Positions 15,393-24,130 of a stretch of DNA of 48,109 bases are shown here, piece by piece. Positions within the stretch are counted from its first letter, which is position 1; every line of letters starts with the position of its first letter. This DNA comes from CAZPWF01 sp964610775 (GTDB taxonomy: Bacteria; Patescibacteriota; Saccharimonadia; Saccharimonadales; JACQNP01), in NCBI GenBank assembly GCA_964610775.1, contig CAZSZC010000005.1:1-48109 (forward strand). Direction: 5' to 3'. The notes under the pieces are model-generated. The model was not told the origin of the DNA. It did not search any database and saw only the letters and a program-made list of their open reading frames with translations. The translations under genes were made by a program, and so were the position numbers.

Positions 15393-16559
15393 ATGGAAAG
15401 ACCTAGCCTAAGGATAAACAGCGAATCAATTCGAGAAAACTTGCGAACCTATCGGAGGCGTGATTTGGTTCGCCCGCAGCGTCCATCGGTATTAGAGATT
15501 ATTGATGATGTTAAAGAAGCTGAAGTTTCAGAAGATCAGAATACCTGTGTGAGCCCACCAAAACCGGCAGCAGGTGTTCGAGTGCTAAATACCATGCCCT
15601 CAACCACACAGCCGGGTATGGATGTTGTACATGTTACGCCTTTGCCTACTTCGCCGGAACTGTATTCACAGCCCATAACTGTTGAAGAACCAGAAGCAGT
15701 AGAGCCCGTACAGATTGAGCAAGAGGTTCAACGGGCAGAGATCACCGAACCCGAGGACATCCCACTAGAAGATTACGAAGCCATGTTAGTTGTTGAAGAG
15801 CCCGATCCAGAAACCGGATATTCTTATCACGAAGATGAATTTCTAAAAAACCATTTAACTAAAATCGACTACGAAGAACCACTAATCAGACAAAAAAGTA
15901 AGTTTAGGTTTTTGCATCCTCGCTATCTGCTGCCATCACTTGCCTTGTTGCTATTTTTGATTGGTTGTGGAGTCGCTTTTCAGGGTTTTCGTGCAAATCG
16001 CGAAGTTCATGCGGCGACCGAACATAACAACCAGCCACAAAGTGCCAATAGCGAAGAGGTTGCTGACGAGTCCGAGCCCGATAGTAACGCATTTCGTAAC
16101 CACAAAGTTGCACCAGATATGCCTCGTTATATACGTATAGCAAAAGCTGGAGTAAATAACCGAGTAGTAAGAGTTGGCGTAAAGTCAGACAACGAGTTAA
16201 GAGCACCAAACAACATACATGATGTGGGTTGGTATGAGAATAGTTCAAAACCTGGTCAACCTGGCGCGGCCCTAATGGACGCGCATGTTCACGGCCCCAC
16301 AAAACCAGGCGCATTCTATAACCTAAAAATCTTAAATGTGGGTGATGAAATCGAGGTTGAGCGTGGTGACGGATCAAAGCTTAAGTATAAGGTCGTCGCT
16401 ACAGAATCTGTTCCATATCAGCAAGTAGATATGGCCAAAATGATGCGTCCTTACACAAATAGTAAGCAAGGCCTTAATCTGATTACATGTGGCGGAGCTT
16501 ATAATAAGACTACAAAAACCTACGAGCAAAGGACTTTAGTTTATGCTATTCAACTATGA
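15393..16559 (+). CDS. Sortase, catalytically intact, with a long cytoplasmic N-terminus
   Basis: 388 residues from the ATG at 15393. About 175 acidic, proline-containing residues precede one transmembrane helix (about 181-200). The sortase beta-barrel domain (about 245-388) keeps the catalytic triad: His in MDAHVHG (about 297), Cys in LITCGGAY (about 366) and Arg in YEQRTLVYA (about 380). Sortases join LPXTG-like proteins to the cell wall; closest in look to class E/F. The long N-terminal extension is unusual and cytoplasmic by topology. It is followed 17 nt later by a dead paralogue. Confidence 0.85.
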   Translation: MERPSLRINSESIRENLRTYRRRDLVRPQRPSVLEIIDDVKEAEVSEDQNTCVSPPKPAAGVRVLNTMPSTTQPGMDVVHVTPLPTSPELYSQPITVEEPEAVEPVQIEQEVQRAEITEPEDIPLEDYEAMLVVEEPDPETGYSYHEDEFLKNHLTKIDYEEPLIRQKSKFRFLHPRYLLPSLALLLFLIGCGVAFQGFRANREVHAATEHNNQPQSANSEEVADESEPDSNAFRNHKVAPDMPRYIRIAKAGVNNRVVRVGVKSDNELRAPNNIHDVGWYENSSKPGQPGAALMDAHVHGPTKPGAFYNLKILNVGDEIEVERGDGSKLKYKVVATESVPYQQVDMAKMMRPYTNSKQGLNLITCGGAYNKTTKTYEQRTLVYAIQL

Positions 16560-16576
16560 AAACTTAAGGATATTCC

Positions 16577-17485
16577 ATGTCTAGGCGTGATCGCGTAAGC
16601 AGTTTTGGTCGTCCATCTGCGAGGTACTCTTTTGCTTCAAGTCGCAACAATACCGGCAAATCTACCGTTGAGCCAGCAAAAACCACAGACACCGTGGCGT
16701 CAGAGCAAGTTACGTTTAAGCCACACACCTTACCCTCCAGAACACTTAATAAGCCAAACCCAAACAATAAGCTACTGACTCAGAAGTCAAAAGTTTTGCA
16801 GCGCAAAGGTCTTAAAAAGTTACCAGCCTATAAGAAAAAAAATAAAATAAAGAAGAAACCCATACTTATAACTATAGGGGCTTCGGGTTTGTTTTTTGTA
16901 ATGGTTATTTCAAGTCTGAGCATTTATAGATTTGTTGTTAGACACCGACAAATTGCCAAACTTAACACTGCAGACTCTCAAGCGCAACAGCCACAACAAG
17001 AAACTGCGGTAGTGGGCACCCAGCATAACCAATCATGGATAGCCGACCAACCAATGATGTTGTTCATAGATAGAATGAGTCTTACAACTCAAATTACACC
17101 CGTAGGTGGTAATGATAGGACTCTAGAAACTCCATCAGAACTAGGTGATATAGGTTGGTTTGAGGGAAGTAATAAACCAGGTAGTGGTGGTGCGATCGTA
17201 TTAACTGGTCGTGTTTCTGGTGGTGGCATGCCAGGCGCATTGCAGAGAATAAACATGCTTGGAGTTGGTGATAATATACAGGTTCGCACTAAGGACGGGC
17301 AAACTTATAATTACAAAGTATATAAAACCAAGAACTACGATATTGATAATATGATAATGAAAGAAATTACCAATTCAATTATACCCAGTCGTGAGGGTCT
17401 AAATATAGTGACCTTTACCGATAAATACGATGTTCGGGTGCAGCGATTTGAACAGCGTCTGGTTGTCTTTGCGGTTAAAGATTAG
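16577..17485 (+). CDS. Pseudosortase: sortase fold lacking the catalytic His and Cys
   Basis: 302 residues: a basic Ser/Thr/Pro-rich N-terminus, a transmembrane helix (about 95-115), then a sortase-like domain (about 150-302) that aligns along its length with the preceding sortase (GDIGWFEGSNKPGSGG matches HDVGWYENSSKPGQPG). The catalytic His is Arg (VLTGRVSGG) and the Cys is Phe (LNIVTFTDKY); only the Arg (FEQRLVVFA) remains. The frame is intact, so this looks maintained rather than decaying. It may bind sorting signals or the active partner without cutting. SD AAGGA lies 9 nt before the start. Confidence 0.8.
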   Translation: MSRRDRVSSFGRPSARYSFASSRNNTGKSTVEPAKTTDTVASEQVTFKPHTLPSRTLNKPNPNNKLLTQKSKVLQRKGLKKLPAYKKKNKIKKKPILITIGASGLFFVMVISSLSIYRFVVRHRQIAKLNTADSQAQQPQQETAVVGTQHNQSWIADQPMMLFIDRMSLTTQITPVGGNDRTLETPSELGDIGWFEGSNKPGSGGAIVLTGRVSGGGMPGALQRINMLGVGDNIQVRTKDGQTYNYKVYKTKNYDIDNMIMKEITNSIIPSREGLNIVTFTDKYDVRVQRFEQRLVVFAVKD

Positions 17486-17569
17486 AATTGACCGGATATT
17501 ATTTACCGCTGTATAGTAATGGTAGGATTACATGCAGATTTGGGAGCAGAATCCAAAGATTGATTAACT

Positions 17570-17575
17570 TATAAT
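17570..17575 (+). promoter_or_regulatory. -10 element of rny, with structured leader
   Basis: TATAAT is followed by a leader of about 80 nt. A short hairpin (TATCG/CGATA, about 17617-17646) sits just before the Shine-Dalgarno AAAGGA. RNase Y is autoregulated in some bacteria; any such control here is inference. Confidence 0.45.
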
Positions 17576-17659
17576 ATTTTCGATATTCAGATTAACCGAT
17601 GAACTAATGAAGTGATAGTGATTGTTATCGGCTATCTGCAACGATAGAAAGGAATAACT

Positions 17660-19174
17660 ATGGATCCGATTACCATAGTGTTAGCTATTGCTGGTGTTGC
17701 TGTTGGTTTTGGAGCAAGTACAGCTGTTACTAAAAAGAAACTAGGCTCAGCAGAAGAGAAGGCTCAAAAGGATTTGGCGAAGGCCAAGAAAGAAGCAGCC
17801 AAGTTAGTAGAGGATGCCAAGAAAGAGGCAATTGAACTAGCTGATCAGGCTCGAAAGGATGAGTCTGCTCGACGTAAAGAATTTAAAGATATTGAACAAC
17901 GTTTACTCTCGAGAGAGGAAGCTCTAGATAAAAAATTAGATGATCTCGATAAGCGATCCGAATCTCTGCGTAAAGGTGAAGACGAGGTTGAGGCTCTAAA
18001 GAACGAAATCCGTGAAATTCGCGGTAAACAGCAAGAGAAGTTGGAAAAAATTGCCAAGCTTACTAAAGCCGATGCGGCTGACAAGCTTATGAAGATGACA
18101 GAACGCGACATAAAAAATGACCTAACAGGATTGATCGCAAAACTACAGGACGAGGCCAGAGACACAGCTGAAGAACAAGCAGGGATGATAATAACTAGCG
18201 CCATGGAACGCATGGCTAGTGAAGTTACGGCAGAGCGGACAATTACTTCACTGAAACTTGAAGACGAAGAAATGAAGGGCAGGATTATTGGAAAGGAAGG
18301 TCGTAACATTCAAGCCCTACAGCGTGCAACCGGTGTTGACATCATGGTCGATGACACACCAGGTATGATTATACTTTCTAGTTTTGATCCGGTGCGCCGA
18401 GAGGTAGCACGCCAGGCCATGGAGATGCTTCTGAAGGATGGACGCGTGCACCCAGGGCGAATTGAAGAAGTTGTCGAGAAAGCTCAAAAACAAGTTCAAA
18501 AGGATGTTTTGAGGGCTGGTGAAGATGCTGCGCGAGAAGTCGGTATTATTGGTATTCCTAAAGAAATTCTGCAGTTACTCGGTGAACTTAAATACCGAAC
18601 CAGTTATGGTCAAAATGTTCTAAAGCATAGCACCGAGATGGCACACATTGCCGGTATCATAGCAGAAGAAGTTGGTGCTGATGTTAAGACAACAAAATAT
18701 GCCGCACTTGTGCATGATCTAGGCAAGGCTCTAACGCATAAAATGGAAGGAAAACACCACCACATTAGTGGTGAAATGCTTCGTAAATACGGTGCACCTG
18801 AAGCTGTTGCGCATGCTGCAGAAGCACATCATGATGATATGGAAGCAACTACCACGGAAGCCCTTATCGTTCGCGTTGTAGATGCTATTAGTGCTGCACG
18901 ACCCGGTGCGCGTAATATTAGCGCAGAAAACTTTGGCGAAAGAATGCGCGAACTTGAAAACGTAGCAATTGGGTTTGGTGGTATCGAAAAAGCCTACGCT
19001 ATAAGCGCCGGACGTGAAGTTAGGGTGTTTGTGCGGCCGACAGATATCGATGATCTTGGGGCCATTAAACTCGCCCGCGATATTGCGACTAAAATTGAAT
19101 CTACTATGCAGTACCCCGGTACTATAAAGGTTAACGTCATACGTGAAACTCGCGCTGTAGAATTCGCCAAATAG
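17660..19174 (+). CDS. rny: Ribonuclease Y
   Basis: 504 residues, the family length. An N-terminal transmembrane helix (about 2-20) is followed by a long charged coiled coil (about 25-190). A KH domain follows at about 205-275 (GRIIGKEGRNIQALQRATGVD), then an HD domain (about 325-425) with HSTEMAHIAG and LVHDLGKALTH. It is a membrane-bound endonuclease that starts mRNA decay. It leads the group CYTH, MBL-fold, unknown, ymdB; rny next to ymdB is also the arrangement in Bacillus. Confidence 0.97.
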   Translation: MDPITIVLAIAGVAVGFGASTAVTKKKLGSAEEKAQKDLAKAKKEAAKLVEDAKKEAIELADQARKDESARRKEFKDIEQRLLSREEALDKKLDDLDKRSESLRKGEDEVEALKNEIREIRGKQQEKLEKIAKLTKADAADKLMKMTERDIKNDLTGLIAKLQDEARDTAEEQAGMIITSAMERMASEVTAERTITSLKLEDEEMKGRIIGKEGRNIQALQRATGVDIMVDDTPGMIILSSFDPVRREVARQAMEMLLKDGRVHPGRIEEVVEKAQKQVQKDVLRAGEDAAREVGIIGIPKEILQLLGELKYRTSYGQNVLKHSTEMAHIAGIIAEEVGADVKTTKYAALVHDLGKALTHKMEGKHHHISGEMLRKYGAPEAVAHAAEAHHDDMEATTTEALIVRVVDAISAARPGARNISAENFGERMRELENVAIGFGGIEKAYAISAGREVRVFVRPTDIDDLGAIKLARDIATKIESTMQYPGTIKVNVIRETRAVEFAK

Positions 19175-19206
19175 AATTTAGTCTATTCATCTAGCTTCTG
19201 AGTGCT

Positions 19207-19212
19207 TACAAT
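19207..19212 (+). promoter_or_regulatory. -10 element of the CYTH gene, leaderless spacing
   Basis: TACAAT ends 6 nt before the ATG at 19219. An overlapping TATAAT (19212-19217) lies too close to the ATG to use it as start. Confidence 0.55.
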
Positions 19213-19218
19213 ATAATC

Positions 19219-19809
19219 ATGCAACCCGAAATCGAGGCCAGATTTTTAAATGTAAATCACGATCTGTTACGCAAAAAATTATTGGATGTGCATGCAAAGC
19301 AAATATATTCTATGCGCGAAATGAGCCGCAAGAACTTCGATTTTTCTGATAGACGATTGCAGATAAAGAACGGTTGGGTAAGGGTAAGAAACGAAGGTGA
19401 TTTAGTCACACTCTCTTATAAACAGCTTGATCATCGCGGTGTTGATGGCACTAAAGAAGTCAATTTAGTAGTCAATAACTTTGATCAGACGTGTCTTTTT
19501 TTAGAGTCAATTGGTCTTGAAGCTAAATCATTCCAAGAAACCAAGCGCGAGAGCTGGATTTTAGATAACGTTCAGATTGAGCTGGATGTATGGCCGTGGA
19601 TAAAGCCTATGCTTGAAATTGAAGCCGACAGTGAAGCAGAATTAAGACGAATTGCTAAACTGTTGGAGCTTGATTGGCAAGATGCTTTGCACGGTAGTGT
19701 CGAGGTTGCGTACCAGGCTGAGTATGACGTTACAGAAGACGAAATAGATAGTTGGCCGAATATCATTTTCTCAGAACCGCCACATAACTTATTGGAAAGG
19801 AAAAAATGA
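19219..19809 (+). CDS. CYTH-domain phosphohydrolase-like protein
   Basis: 196 residues of the CYTH fold (CyaB / thiamine triphosphatase superfamily). It starts with EIEAR, matching the ExExK motif with Arg at the last position. Basic strands RKNFDFSDRRLQIKNGWVRVRNE and LSYKQ and acidic strands KEVNL and VQIELDVWPW follow, then LEIEAD. CYTH enzymes form an eight-stranded tunnel that binds triphosphates with divalent metal. The substrate is unknown (adenylate cyclase, triphosphatase and polyphosphatase are all possible). The stop overlaps the MBL-fold gene by 4 nt, so the two may act in one pathway. Confidence 0.85.
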   Translation: MQPEIEARFLNVNHDLLRKKLLDVHAKQIYSMREMSRKNFDFSDRRLQIKNGWVRVRNEGDLVTLSYKQLDHRGVDGTKEVNLVVNNFDQTCLFLESIGLEAKSFQETKRESWILDNVQIELDVWPWIKPMLEIEADSEAELRRIAKLLELDWQDALHGSVEVAYQAEYDVTEDEIDSWPNIIFSEPPHNLLERKK

Positions 19810-20444
19810 AACTTACTAAATTTGTGCATTCGTGTATATTGGTCGAACATGATGATGAGGCAGTTTTGTTTGATCCGGGCATTTTCAGCTGGAACAGTGG
19901 TGTCGTGGACGTTAACTCATTACCAAGTTTAAATGTCATCGTTGTAAGTCATAAACATCAAGACCATTGTTTTGAGCCATTTATAAAAGCTTTAGTACAT
20001 AAGTTTCCAGAAGTTCAGTGGGTCGCCCCCTCCGATGCCCATCAGGACTTAGTGTCGTGGGGGGTGAAAAATGTAACTAACCAGTCGTTTGGTGATTTAG
20101 AAGTTACTGAAGTTGATCACGCGCCAGTAGAGCCGTTCGGAGTGCAGGTTCGTGATTTAATTTCTCACTGGAAGGGGCTAGTAACGGATCCAGGTGATAC
20201 ACATGACATTAGCGAGACAAAAGACGTATTGTTATTGCCAATTCAAGCACCGTGGGGGACTACAATTCGCGCTATCGAACTAGCTAACGAGCTGAGCCCA
20301 AAGTATATAGTTCCTATTCACGATTGGATGTGGAATGACGAATGGCGAGAAAATGTATATAAAAGGTTTGAAGATATTTTTGCAGATACGAAATCAAAAT
20401 TCTTACGTCCACTAGATGGACAGACATTAGAGATTAATTTATAA
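19806..20444 (+). CDS. Metallo-beta-lactamase-fold hydrolase
   Basis: 212 residues in the UlaG/UPF0173-like style. It begins MKLTKFVHSCILVE with LFDPG, has the metal motif SHKHQDH (near residue 55), an acidic GLVTDPGDT segment and a late IVPIHDW histidine. These fit a two-metal hydrolase with a short MBL core; the substrate is unknown. It is translationally coupled to the CYTH gene by an ATGA overlap. Confidence 0.85.
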   Translation: MKLTKFVHSCILVEHDDEAVLFDPGIFSWNSGVVDVNSLPSLNVIVVSHKHQDHCFEPFIKALVHKFPEVQWVAPSDAHQDLVSWGVKNVTNQSFGDLEVTEVDHAPVEPFGVQVRDLISHWKGLVTDPGDTHDISETKDVLLLPIQAPWGTTIRAIELANELSPKYIVPIHDWMWNDEWRENVYKRFEDIFADTKSKFLRPLDGQTLEINL

Positions 20445-20475
20445 AGCTAGTGCTTGCATCCAATTTGTAACTCCA

Positions 20476-20481
20476 TACAAT
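20476..20481 (+). promoter_or_regulatory. -10 element, leaderless spacing
   Basis: TACAAT ends 7 nt before the ATG at 20489. No Shine-Dalgarno sequence is present between them. Confidence 0.55.
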
Positions 20482-20488
20482 GTAGTTA

Positions 20489-21118
20489 ATGTTAGACCCG
20501 GATTTACCAGAAATTGGTAGTGACTCAGACCTCGTTATTGAAGTGCCCGACGATGTTGCCGCTGCGATAAAAATTGAAAGAAAGCGACGCAGAGAGGACT
20601 TTAAAATATTGCGTGCTGAAATTGCGCGAGTAAGCATTTTTGGTGCAAATAATAAGTTTAATAGGTCTTTCCATACACTTCCGCTCAGTGATGGTACCAT
20701 CAAGATATTATTTGGGTCGATATATTTACAAAAAATCGGTAAAAGCTACAGAATAATTGAAAACCAAGAATTATCTGGCGATAACGATGATCGTTATCTT
20801 GACATACATGACTACATTGTAGCCGATGGTGCGAATATTATTTCTTACAACTACTCTTGGCTTCATAAGCAGCATCATCAACATCGATGGCGTGATTTGA
20901 CTGATTATCACGGACCAATCCTGGGTCTGAGAGGAGCAAAGCCAGTCATTATGGAAGGTAAAGACTATGAAGTTGCGATTCCCGAATTTAATAATGAACC
21001 TATTCCCGGTCAGACCACGCAACTAACAGAAGTAATATTGCGACATAAGCATGTCGAAGACTTAACAAAAATGCTCAGTAATCTGAATGAAGTAAGTTGT
21101 GAGGAAATTATTTGTTAG
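20489..21118 (+). CDS. Unknown soluble protein between MBL-fold and ymdB genes
   Basis: 209 residues without signal peptide or membrane segment. An acidic N-terminus (LPEIGSDSDLVIEVPDD) is followed by a basic helix (KIERKRRREDFKILRAEIARV), then a mixed region with a His-rich stretch WLHKQHHQHRWRDLTDYHG near residues 125-145. The histidines could bind metal, but no known motif fits. Leaderless-type promoter. It is flanked on both sides by RNA-metabolism genes; function not recognised. Confidence 0.6.
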   Translation: MLDPDLPEIGSDSDLVIEVPDDVAAAIKIERKRRREDFKILRAEIARVSIFGANNKFNRSFHTLPLSDGTIKILFGSIYLQKIGKSYRIIENQELSGDNDDRYLDIHDYIVADGANIISYNYSWLHKQHHQHRWRDLTDYHGPILGLRGAKPVIMEGKDYEVAIPEFNNEPIPGQTTQLTEVILRHKHVEDLTKMLSNLNEVSCEEIIC

Positions 21119-21127
21119 GTAAAGCGA

Positions 21128-21133
21128 TATAAT
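21128..21133 (+). promoter_or_regulatory. -10 element of ymdB, leaderless spacing
   Basis: Perfect TATAAT, 7 nt before the ATG at 21141. The -35 region is weak. Confidence 0.6.
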
Positions 21134-21140
21134 AGATATC

Positions 21141-21932
21141 ATGAACATTTTGTATATTGGTGACATTATGGCTGAGCCAGGAATTGCGGTTGTGTCTGAG
21201 GTGCTCCCTGAGCTAAAAAAACAACACAACATTGATCTAGTTATTGCACAAGCCGAAAACGTAACCGATGGAAAAGGTCTGTCAAAGACTGACTTTAAAA
21301 AGCTTCAATCAATTGGTATAGATTTTTGCACTGGCGGTAACTGGAGCCTAAAACTTGAAGAGCTTAATGATTATCTTGGTGATCCTCAGCAGCCTGTAAT
21401 TCGTCCGGCTAATTATCCCGATAGTACTCCTGGAAGAGGTTGGAAATATATTGATATAAAAAAGGGTAGGGTTTTAATTGTAAGTCTGCTCGGTAATATA
21501 GTTGGTAAAGATGCCGATAAGCCGACAGATAATCCTCTAAAAATTGTTGACGAAATTCTTGAGCAAAGGGACGATGGAGTTGTTGCTACGATTGTTGATT
21601 TCCATGGTGATTACAGTAGTGAGAAACGAATAATAGGCTATTATCTTGATGGGCGTGTTACGGCTGTTGTGGGCGATCATTGGCATGTACCTACGTCGGA
21701 TGCTATGGTTCTACCTAAAGGGACGGCACATATAACTGACGTAGGAATGTGTGGAAGTCTGCATTCTAGTCTTGGCGTTAAGCTTAGTTCGGTCGTGCCG
21801 AGATGGAGAGACGGAATAGTCAATAAGAATGAGCTAGCAACAGACCGGCCATTTCAATTCAATGCGGTCTTGATCAAGACTAATGATAGTGGTTTGGCCG
21901 ATTCTATTGAACACATCCAAATCATCAGATAA
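21141..21932 (+). CDS. ymdB: YmdB-family metallophosphoesterase with an altered active-site His
   Basis: 263 residues, the usual length. Metal ligands known from YmdB and DR1281 are visible: Asp8 (YIGDI), Glu39-Asn40 (AENV), Asn67 (TGGN), His in VDFHGDYSSEK and two His in GDHWHVPT; the C-terminal PKGTAHITDVGMCG loop is conserved. The residue after Asn67, normally the catalytic His of the GNH motif, is Trp68. The family hydrolyses 2',3'-cyclic AMP and other phosphodiesters. It may be slow, altered or a binding protein. It groups with rny as in Bacillus. Confidence 0.9.
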   Translation: MNILYIGDIMAEPGIAVVSEVLPELKKQHNIDLVIAQAENVTDGKGLSKTDFKKLQSIGIDFCTGGNWSLKLEELNDYLGDPQQPVIRPANYPDSTPGRGWKYIDIKKGRVLIVSLLGNIVGKDADKPTDNPLKIVDEILEQRDDGVVATIVDFHGDYSSEKRIIGYYLDGRVTAVVGDHWHVPTSDAMVLPKGTAHITDVGMCGSLHSSLGVKLSSVVPRWRDGIVNKNELATDRPFQFNAVLIKTNDSGLADSIEHIQIIR

Positions 21933-21951
21933 GTTTTTCCTTAACCGCATC

Positions 21952-22357
21952 TGCACGACCGCCGTTAGGCGGTCTGTTGCACATACTTTTTCTCTACAGC
22001 TAGAAAAAGTATGCAAAAAGAAGCCGCCCCGACTGTAAAACTATAGCGTAACTCATTCATAGCTACTCGGATACTGCGGAACTCGTCTAAAGCCTCAAAC
22101 ATCCTCGTATCACGATGTAGCTATCTCATTCGTTACTTCTGTTTTACAAAGGGGTAATTACAGGCTCTGGCAGCTACTGATTAGATGTTGTTACAAATAA
22201 GTGTCTAGTACCGAAGCTGTTTGACGAGCAATACTTGCTGGTAGCAAGTATGTGAGGAGTTCTGCAGGTAAGCTTACTTGAAACTAACAGCTAGTAATGA
22301 GCTGGAAGCTGGCTGTGGGGTTTTTGCCCACTTTTGGACCTTATAGCCAAAAGTGGG
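21952..22357. ncRNA. Candidate structured non-coding RNA in a 475-nt gene-free gap
   Basis: The gap 21933-22407 between two convergent gene groups has no convincing gene but dense secondary structure. There are hairpins at 21952-21981 and 21982-22013 (12-bp stem). A long interrupted helix spans 22027-22154 with six paired blocks (for example 22034-22041 with 22141-22148, 22060-22066 with 22117-22123). Further hairpins are at 22231-22251 (9 bp) and 22327-22357 (11 bp). tmRNA, RNase P RNA, SRP RNA and 6S RNA signatures were sought by eye and not found. Strand is undetermined because stems read on both. It could also be nested terminators. Confidence 0.45.
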
Positions 22358-22407
22358 TCGAACAGACAAGCGAAGTGGGTCGTCGAAAGTGTGGCTTAAT
22401 AATTCAA

Positions 22408-22602
22408 CTAGTGTTCTTTGTTTGTGCCAAAGCCGATAAAGGCAATAAATACACTGGCGAACATATCAACGATTACTATTGTTACCAGGGGTAATTCTTG
22501 GTTGATAGCCAGCAGAGCAGCGGAGCCCAACCATATAGTAACGATCACTCCAGCGGTATAAGGGTACTTTATGAAAAGTAGGAATTCTTTAAGCATCTGC
22601 AA
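22408..22602 (-). CDS. Small two-pass membrane protein, last gene of the ubiB operon
   Basis: 64 residues with two transmembrane helices (about 15-34 and 39-57) and a short basic start (MQMLKEFLLFIKYP). The ATG lies 14 nt inside the end of the ubiB-family gene in another frame, so it is translationally coupled. It resembles no family I know. Its position mirrors the small membrane gene upstream of ubiB, suggesting that the two flank and assist the kinase at the membrane. Confidence 0.6.
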   Translation of the reverse strand: MQMLKEFLLFIKYPYTAGVIVTIWLGSAALLAINQELPLVTIVIVDMFASVFIAFIGFGTNKEH

Positions 22603-24130
22603 CTGTCTCCTGTACGTTAATTGGTATCTTATTTAGTTTAATACGTGTTATCAATTGTTTGAAGAGGGTAGGATCGCGTTCTGCAACACGCTCAAGCCAG
22701 CTACTAACAATAACAAGCGCTTGGTTGGTACTCATACTATCTTCGGTTTTGTGGCGTAACTCTGGGTAATCGTGCTCAACTTGCTTTACAACGCGATCAA
22801 ATACATTAGGCAACACCGGTTCGCGACGGCCCAGTGTTTCGACAAGTGTTATATAAGTTTGGGCTGCTCGTAACATTTCCGAGGCCTCTAGCTTCATAAC
22901 TAAGCCAAAACGATTATTTTTATTGATCATTTGATTTATAAGCTGCAAGATACGACCGTCTCTGAGCATTGGTCGCACATCCTGTCCACCTATGGTGCTG
23001 TTAAATGATTCTTGCGCGACCGTTCCGACATCACGCGTAAAGTTTGCATCAGCGTTTGGATCTCGAGACATCGTACTTAGTTTTTTTAGAGCCCTATATA
23101 GATCACTGACAAAAAAGCGCATAAATTGTTCAAACAAACGACTAATATTTTGCCCGTCTTTATACATCTCGTTCCACTCAGTTATTAAGCCAAAGAATGC
23201 TGCCTTATTGAGTGGTGTCGGTGCGGATATCCCAAAGTCGATTAAGCCAACTTTGTCATCTCTCATAAATCGAATATTGCCAGGGTGCGGGTCGCCTTGT
23301 ATGTGAGTTAAGTTAAAGACTCCATTTATGGATTCAAATCCAAGAGTTTCTAATTGCGTGTCTATATCTGATCCAAGTTGCTCGCGAACATATGTTTTTA
23401 GTTCTACGCCTTGCTCTTTAAGTTTTATGAGTTGCGCTCCGGAAATGCCGTCAACATACTCCTGGACAATAATATTTACAGTACACAGATCATTAAATGT
23501 CATAGGTACGATAAAGTGTTCGTGATCTTTGTAATATTGATAAAGTTCGTTAGCAAACCTGGCTTCTGCTCGATAATCGGTTTCGCTCAAGGTTGCTTTA
23601 ATAAAATCTTTAACTGCATCATCTAGGCTTACATCCATATTTGGATACATCTTGGATACGAAGCGTCGACTAAAAATTCCTAGCAGTCGCAAGTCGTATT
23701 TAAGCAGTTCTCGTACCATTGGTCTCAGCACTTTAACAATAATTGGCTTGCCACTTATGTGCTGACCGTAATAAACTTGACCGAAACTGCCGGCTGCAAA
23801 AGGTTGTGGTTGAATGCTAGTAATTTCTTGCAGTTTTTCTGGTGGAAGTTCGTGGCGCAGTATACCGACTACATCCAATGGTTCGCTATCTAAGTTTTCA
23901 AAAATCTTTAGCTTTTCGGGGTTATGCCACTTACGAATAACTGGGCTCCTGAGTAAGACGCCCTGCAGGAACTTGACATATACTCCACCGAGGTTAACAA
24001 ATTCATCACAGATCATGCTATACATCTGCTCGTCTTTCCCTCTACGACGCAGATAGTATGATTTAGTTATTAATTTTGCGAGCTGAGCGGTTCGGTAACG
24101 CTTAATTGCTTTGATCGTTTGATTGGACAT
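22589..24130 (-). CDS. UbiB/ABC1-family atypical protein kinase
   Basis: 513 residues. The family motifs run FAAGSFGQVYYG (A-rich loop; Gly replaces the third Ala), IVKVLRP (Lys), TLSETDYRAEARF, HIQGDPHPGNIRFM and GLIDFGIS. The N-terminal KxGQ signature is changed: GGVYVKFLQGVLLR has KFLQ. In well-studied members KxGQ inhibits kinase activity, so the change may alter regulation. UbiB proteins support quinone or lipid metabolism; no quinone biosynthesis gene is in the window, though a quinol-oxidase-like pair is at 29.8-31.7 kb. Start overlaps the upstream small gene (TAATG). Confidence 0.88.
   Translation of the reverse strand: MSNQTIKAIKRYRTAQLAKLITKSYYLRRRGKDEQMYSMICDEFVNLGGVYVKFLQGVLLRSPVIRKWHNPEKLKIFENLDSEPLDVVGILRHELPPEKLQEITSIQPQPFAAGSFGQVYYGQHISGKPIIVKVLRPMVRELLKYDLRLLGIFSRRFVSKMYPNMDVSLDDAVKDFIKATLSETDYRAEARFANELYQYYKDHEHFIVPMTFNDLCTVNIIVQEYVDGISGAQLIKLKEQGVELKTYVREQLGSDIDTQLETLGFESINGVFNLTHIQGDPHPGNIRFMRDDKVGLIDFGISAPTPLNKAAFFGLITEWNEMYKDGQNISRLFEQFMRFFVSDLYRALKKLSTMSRDPNADANFTRDVGTVAQESFNSTIGGQDVRPMLRDGRILQLINQMINKNNRFGLVMKLEASEMLRAAQTYITLVETLGRREPVLPNVFDRVVKQVEHDYPELRHKTEDSMSTNQALVIVSSWLERVAERDPTLFKQLITRIKLNKIPINVQETVADA

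Noticed and set aside
21952..22400. tmRNA or RNase P RNA in the structured gap
   Set aside because: No T-arm GGTTCRA with CCA, no tag frame ending in an LAA-like peptide, and no RNase P core motif (GAAAGTC with ACAGAA in the right order) on either strand.
22297..22494. A 65-codon plus-strand frame across the structured gap
   Set aside because: It crosses the 11-bp hairpin and runs antisense into the 64-residue membrane gene, with no promoter or ribosome site and an unlikely composition.
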